Below the pieces are notes generated by a model, which made no database searches, was not told where the DNA came from, and saw only the letters and a list, made by a program, of their open reading frames with translations. DNA of 64,000 nucleotides from CAZLBC01 sp964557575 (GTDB lineage Bacteria > Planctomycetota > Phycisphaerae > SM23-33), in assembly GCA_964557575.1 (NCBI GenBank), contig CAZLBC010000005.1:1-64000 (forward strand), given 5' to 3'. This document shows positions 60,571 through 64,000 of this stretch, piece after piece; positions within the stretch are counted from its first letter, which is position 1; every line of letters begins with the position of its first letter. The translations under genes were made by a program, and so were the position numbers.

Positions 60571-62073
60571 GTGTCCGGAAATAACGAACAGTCCCGGCTG
60601 CCCTTCCGGTGGACCCGTCCTCCGGATCCCCGAAAAAAGCGCCTGGTGCGCGCCCTGCGGGTCGCGGTCTGCGCCGCCTTCGTCGCCGCCCTGCTGGTTC
60701 CGGCCGTGCAGCTCCAGGTACTTCACGTCAGGAACCGTCTCGCCGACGACGCCAAGGAATACAAGGGCGCGCAGGCCCGCTGGTCGGTCGCCGCCCGGCG
60801 CATGTGGGCCGGAGACAACATCTACCGCTCGATTCCGGAGATCGTCGAACTGAAAGAGGCGGGGAAGATTCCGCGGGGGAAACGGGCGGTCGCGCTCCAC
60901 CCCAACATGCCCTTCACGGTCATCCTTCTCTCGGCCTTCGCCTACCTCCCCTGGTGGCTCGGCCCGCTCCTCTTTACCGTGCTGAAGCTGGCGGTCGTGG
61001 TCCTCGCGGTGTTCGCCGCAATCGCCGTCTGCAACCACGAGGACCGCAAGATGCCGGCGTGGGTGGCGGCCCTGGGCGTCGCCTGGGGCCTGGCGATGAT
61101 CGTCAGTGACATCCAGCATGCCAACCTCAACTGCTTTTCGCTGGGGGCCATCGTCCTGCACCTCTGGCTCTACCGCCGGGGCAGGGACGCGGCGGCCGGG
61201 GGGGCGCTGGCCCTGGCGATATGCCTGAAGATGACTCCCGCCCTCTTCCTGCTCTACTGGCTCTACCAGCGGAACGGGAAACTGCTCGGCGGCTGCCTGG
61301 CGGCCCTGGTATTGGCCGTCGCGGTCGTCCCCGCGGCGGCCATCGGGCCCGACCGCGCCGTCGAACTCACGGGGACCTGGATGCGGAACCTGGTCATCGA
61401 GGGGGCGGGCGGGGCGTGGTACCCGGTGCACATCAACCAGAGCCTGCAGGGCGTCCTGAGCCGCTACTTCGTGGGCCCCCCGCACCCGGGCGGCAATATC
61501 TTCTGGGATGCCGATTCCAATCCCTACGCGTACCAGCAGCAGTTCGCCTGGATCACGATCGTCGACCTGGGGCCGGCGGCGACCCGCCGGCTGATACTCG
61601 CCTGCGGGGCGGCGATAACGGCCGCCATGGCATGGGCCGTGGGCCTGCGGAAGCTCCCCCGCCGCGACGGGCGGCGGGGCCTGCACTACGGGATCGTCGT
61701 GGCGGGCATGATGATCCTGAACCAGCGGACCTGGGACCACCACGCGGCCGTCCTGCTGCCCGCTTACATCGCCGCCTGGCAGGCGATCGGGTTCGGGCGG
61801 TTTTCCCGCCGGGCGCGAAAGCTGCTTTTCGGCGGGCTGATGCTCGCCGGCCTGCTGGTGTGGCTCAGCGCCGGTGAACTCCTGGAGGTCTACGCACGGT
61901 TGCTCGGGTTCCCGGACGAGGACCGGGGCGCCGACGTCCTCCTGGCCTGGGGCCCGCGGTTCTACGCGTTTCTCATCCTGTTTCTCGTGCTGACAGCACT
62001 GGCCGCGCTGCTCCGGCGCGCTGAACCGCCCTACGCCCGGAATCGGCAGACGCTCTCGGGGCCGCCGGCGTGA
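60571..62073 (+). CDS. GT87-like polyprenyl-phosphate-dependent mannosyltransferase
   Basis: A 500-residue integral membrane protein with about ten hydrophobic segments, starting with GTG. VRALRVAVCAAFVAALLVPAVQLQVLHV is the first segment; the following soluble loop has DAKEYKGAQARWSVAARRMWAGDNIYRS, and YRRGRDAAAGGALALAICLKMTPALFLLYWLYQRNGKLL near 205-240 is the family-typical positively charged helix-pair (LALAxxxKxxPxLxLxYxLxRR). GT-C fold; it likely moves a mannose or arabinose from a polyprenyl phosphate donor on the outer face. It diverges from ybeY by 83 bp and precedes the TauE gene by 10 bp. Confidence 0.78.
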   Translation: MSGNNEQSRLPFRWTRPPDPRKKRLVRALRVAVCAAFVAALLVPAVQLQVLHVRNRLADDAKEYKGAQARWSVAARRMWAGDNIYRSIPEIVELKEAGKIPRGKRAVALHPNMPFTVILLSAFAYLPWWLGPLLFTVLKLAVVVLAVFAAIAVCNHEDRKMPAWVAALGVAWGLAMIVSDIQHANLNCFSLGAIVLHLWLYRRGRDAAAGGALALAICLKMTPALFLLYWLYQRNGKLLGGCLAALVLAVAVVPAAAIGPDRAVELTGTWMRNLVIEGAGGAWYPVHINQSLQGVLSRYFVGPPHPGGNIFWDADSNPYAYQQQFAWITIVDLGPAATRRLILACGAAITAAMAWAVGLRKLPRRDGRRGLHYGIVVAGMMILNQRTWDHHAAVLLPAYIAAWQAIGFGRFSRRARKLLFGGLMLAGLLVWLSAGELLEVYARLLGFPDEDRGADVLLAWGPRFYAFLILFLVLTALAALLRRAEPPYARNRQTLSGPPA

Positions 62074-62083
62074 GGACATGTGC

Positions 62084-62914
62084 ATGATTGTCCTGCCGGC
62101 GATTGCTGCGACCATATCCCTGCCCGCTCCCCCCGGCGTGGCGCCCTGGTGGTTCCTGGCCTTCGGCTGCCTCTCGGCGATCATCTTCGGCATGGGAAAG
62201 GTGGGCTTCGGGGGCGGGGTGGGCATCCTCGCCGTCCCGGTCATGATCATCGCCTGCGACGACGCCGCGCTGGCCGTCGGCCTGATGCTTCCGCTGCTGA
62301 TCGCCGCCGATTACATCGGGGTGGCGGCCTGGTGGAGAACGTGGGAACGCACACCGCTTCTGCTGATGGCCCCGGGGGCCGCGGCCGGCATCGCCGCGGG
62401 CGGGGTGTGTTTGTGGTGGTTCGGCGAGCTGCCGGCGGGCGAGGCGGTCCTCAAGCTCTGTGTCGGCCTGATCGCGGGCGGGTTCGTGATCCTGCGTATC
62501 GCCCGGCGCCGCGCGGCGACGACGCCCTTTCGCCCGGGCATCCGCCACGGTACCGTCGCCGGGCTGATCCTGGGGATCAGTTCCACCCTGGCCCACGCCG
62601 CCGGCCCCGTCGCCGTGATGTACCTGCTGAGCCAGCAACTCGGCAAGAAACGATTCGTGGCCACCAGCGTCCTTCTCTTCTGGGCGGTCAACCAGGCCAA
62701 GCTGATCCCCTACGGCCTGCTCGGCATGATCAACACCGGCTCGCTGGCCCTGGGTCTGTGGCTCGTTCCGGCCGTCCTGCTGGGCGCGGGCCTCGGCAAG
62801 TACCTGAACCGGCGGCTGGGCGAGAGAAACTTTACCGGGGTGATCTACGCGCTGCTGGCCCTGACGGCCGCCGGCCTCGCCGGCGACGCGATCGCCGAAA
62901 TCGCCGGCGGGTAA
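62084..62914 (+). CDS. TauE/SafE-family permease
   Basis: A 276-residue membrane protein with about eight hydrophobic segments. SAIIFGMGKVGFGGGVGILAVPVMI is the family signature (GxxGxGGGxLxVP), repeated in weaker form at GLILGISSTLAHAAGPVAVMYLL. Members export sulfite, sulfoacetate or related organo-sulfur anions. With two sulfatases in the same window an anion-export role is attractive but unproven. The second ATG at 62084 is chosen because GAGG is eight bases upstream; the first, at 62078, is only two. Convergent with the UroD-like gene (9 bp between them). Confidence 0.88.
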   Translation: MIVLPAIAATISLPAPPGVAPWWFLAFGCLSAIIFGMGKVGFGGGVGILAVPVMIIACDDAALAVGLMLPLLIAADYIGVAAWWRTWERTPLLLMAPGAAAGIAAGGVCLWWFGELPAGEAVLKLCVGLIAGGFVILRIARRRAATTPFRPGIRHGTVAGLILGISSTLAHAAGPVAVMYLLSQQLGKKRFVATSVLLFWAVNQAKLIPYGLLGMINTGSLALGLWLVPAVLLGAGLGKYLNRRLGERNFTGVIYALLALTAAGLAGDAIAEIAGG

Positions 62915-62923
62915 TCGCCGTTC

Positions 62924-63934
62924 TCACGACGCTTCCCGCAGCGTCTCCAGCATCGCCGTGAAATTCTCCGGCTTGACCCCCCGGTGGATCGTGTTGCTCG
63001 AGGAGAGTATGTAGCCGGACGGCCCGCCGATCCGCAAACACTCCCGCGTTTCGGCGGCGACCTCCTCCGGCGTGCCGTGCTGCAGCGCGCCCATGCAGTC
63101 GACGTTTCCCTTCAGGCAGATCCGGTCGCCGCAGGCCTCCTTCATCCCCGCCAGCGTCAGCCCGGCGCTCGGATCGATCGGATCGATGCAGTCGATCCCG
63201 CAGTCGATCCAGAATTCCAGCAGCGGCATGATGTCCCCGTCGCAGTGCTTGATGACCTTGCAGCCGCACTCCTTGAAACCGGCGATGACCTTGCGAAAGC
63301 AGGGGCCGATGATCTCGTCGTACACCGCGGGCGGAAAAAGGAGGCCGGTGCGGGTGGCCACGTCGTCGGTGGTGGCGACGACGTCGATGCCGCACCGCTC
63401 GACGGCGGCCGCCACCAGCGCGATGTTGTAATCGGCAATCCGGTCGAGCAGACCGGCGCACGCCGCGGGGGCCAGCAGCGGCTGCATCAGTGCCTCCTCG
63501 TACCCGAGCAGGTCACGCAGGTCGGAAAACCCGTCGCGGACATTGAAGATCACGGCCCGCCGGTCGCCGATCCGCTCGACGGCGCCGGCGAGGGAGGCAA
63601 GGCGGTTGTCGGCGCGCGGGTCGGGAAACGTGTAGTCCTCCCACCGCGCGATATCGGTTATGGGACTCCGGATAACGGCGGGTATGCAGTCGCCGGTGAG
63701 CTGCTTGGTGATGCCCCACTCGTCGGTGTAGGTGTCGTCGCTGCTGAACTGTTTCTCGTAGTCGGCGCGAATGTTTACCGCGTCGAGGTCCAGCGCCGCG
63801 GCGACCTCCACGATATCAGCGCTCCCGGTCAGTGCCCGGCAGACCGATTCGTCCACGAACCACTCAAAGACGGGTACCCGGTCGGGTTTCTCCAGTTCGA
63901 GCGCGAGATGGATCCGTTCCTTGCCCGTCATCAT
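62924..63934 (-). CDS. UroD-superfamily protein with altered zinc ligands
   Basis: A 336-residue TIM-barrel protein. GKERIHLALELEKPDRVPVFEWF is the superfamily start and LGYEEALMQ... LFPPAVYDEIIGPCFRKVIAGFKECGCKVIKHCDGD follows. Where methyltransferase members have HxCG, this one reads HCDGD, and where the last Cys is expected it reads ILSSSNTIHRGVKPENF (Ser). The zinc-thiolate site seen in the other UroD-like gene (20503) therefore looks absent, so a different chemistry or a non-catalytic role is possible. Two adjacent ATGs (63934, 63931) share AAAGG upstream. Confidence 0.85.
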   Translation of the reverse strand: MMTGKERIHLALELEKPDRVPVFEWFVDESVCRALTGSADIVEVAAALDLDAVNIRADYEKQFSSDDTYTDEWGITKQLTGDCIPAVIRSPITDIARWEDYTFPDPRADNRLASLAGAVERIGDRRAVIFNVRDGFSDLRDLLGYEEALMQPLLAPAACAGLLDRIADYNIALVAAAVERCGIDVVATTDDVATRTGLLFPPAVYDEIIGPCFRKVIAGFKECGCKVIKHCDGDIMPLLEFWIDCGIDCIDPIDPSAGLTLAGMKEACGDRICLKGNVDCMGALQHGTPEEVAAETRECLRIGGPSGYILSSSNTIHRGVKPENFTAMLETLREAS

Positions 63935-64000
63935 CTGGCCTTTCTTCTCTCGACGGTACGCGGGCGCGTCGACAGCGGCTGCGATTCTACACCATATCGC

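Overview
The window is a high-GC bacterial chromosome fragment, most likely from a Planctomycetota or related PVC-group bacterium. It is probably a metagenome-assembled or short-read draft, because a 100-N scaffold gap interrupts a tandem repeat. The lineage inference rests on Tat-exported sulfatases, large secreted GH78/GH106-like rhamnosidases, XylR-type AraC regulators, a partial DUF6288-like secreted protein, Tat-exported Gfo/Idh oxidoreductases, a DUF116-polyprenyl synthetase fusion and excisionase-HTH/receiver proteins. No rRNA or tRNA gene was recognised, so the phylum is not proven.

Region 1 (1-24.9 kb) is a polysaccharide (rhamnoside) utilisation island. It holds a partial PDZ-containing secreted protein, a GH95-like glycosidase, a GH78 alpha-L-rhamnosidase, a XylR/AraC regulator, a sulfatase, an unidentified secreted protein, two very large GH106-like glycosidases, a UroD/MtaA-like methyltransferase, a RhaT-type rhamnose permease, a shortened AraC regulator and a Tat-exported Gfo/Idh oxidoreductase. 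The first 3 kb carry an exact 222-bp duplication that contains promoter region, operator-like palindromes and signal-peptide codons. An AT-rich operator-like motif occurs four times around the regulator and glycosidase starts.

Region 2 (25-38 kb) mixes signalling, sugar-nucleotide and housekeeping genes: an FHA/Clp-N-like/repeat protein, a GAF histidine kinase, a second sulfatase, a nucleotide-sugar dehydrogenase translationally coupled to an inositol-phosphate synthase, rpsT, a TPR protein, rsmA, a small ferredoxin, two receiver proteins and a STAS protein.

Region 3 (38-44.3 kb) is a compact five-gene minus-strand operon: Fe-S protein, radical SAM enzyme, DUF116-polyprenyl synthetase, prenyltransferase-beta-like protein, and a squalene-hopene-cyclase-like class II terpene cyclase. 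It looks like a complete isoprenoid-cyclisation pathway without a squalene synthase and is the best candidate here for an undescribed biosynthetic system.

Region 4 (44.6-64 kb) is mostly core metabolism and envelope genes: a cold-shock domain fused to a rhamnose-mutarotase-like domain, folB, prfB with its programmed +1 frameshift, a 2H phosphoesterase, a Gfo/Idh-TIM-barrel pair, a WecA-like/GT4/GT-C surface-glycan set, alr, asd, an ABC exporter, nadK, ybeY with an altered metal ligand, a GT87-like mannosyltransferase, a TauE permease and a second UroD-like protein.
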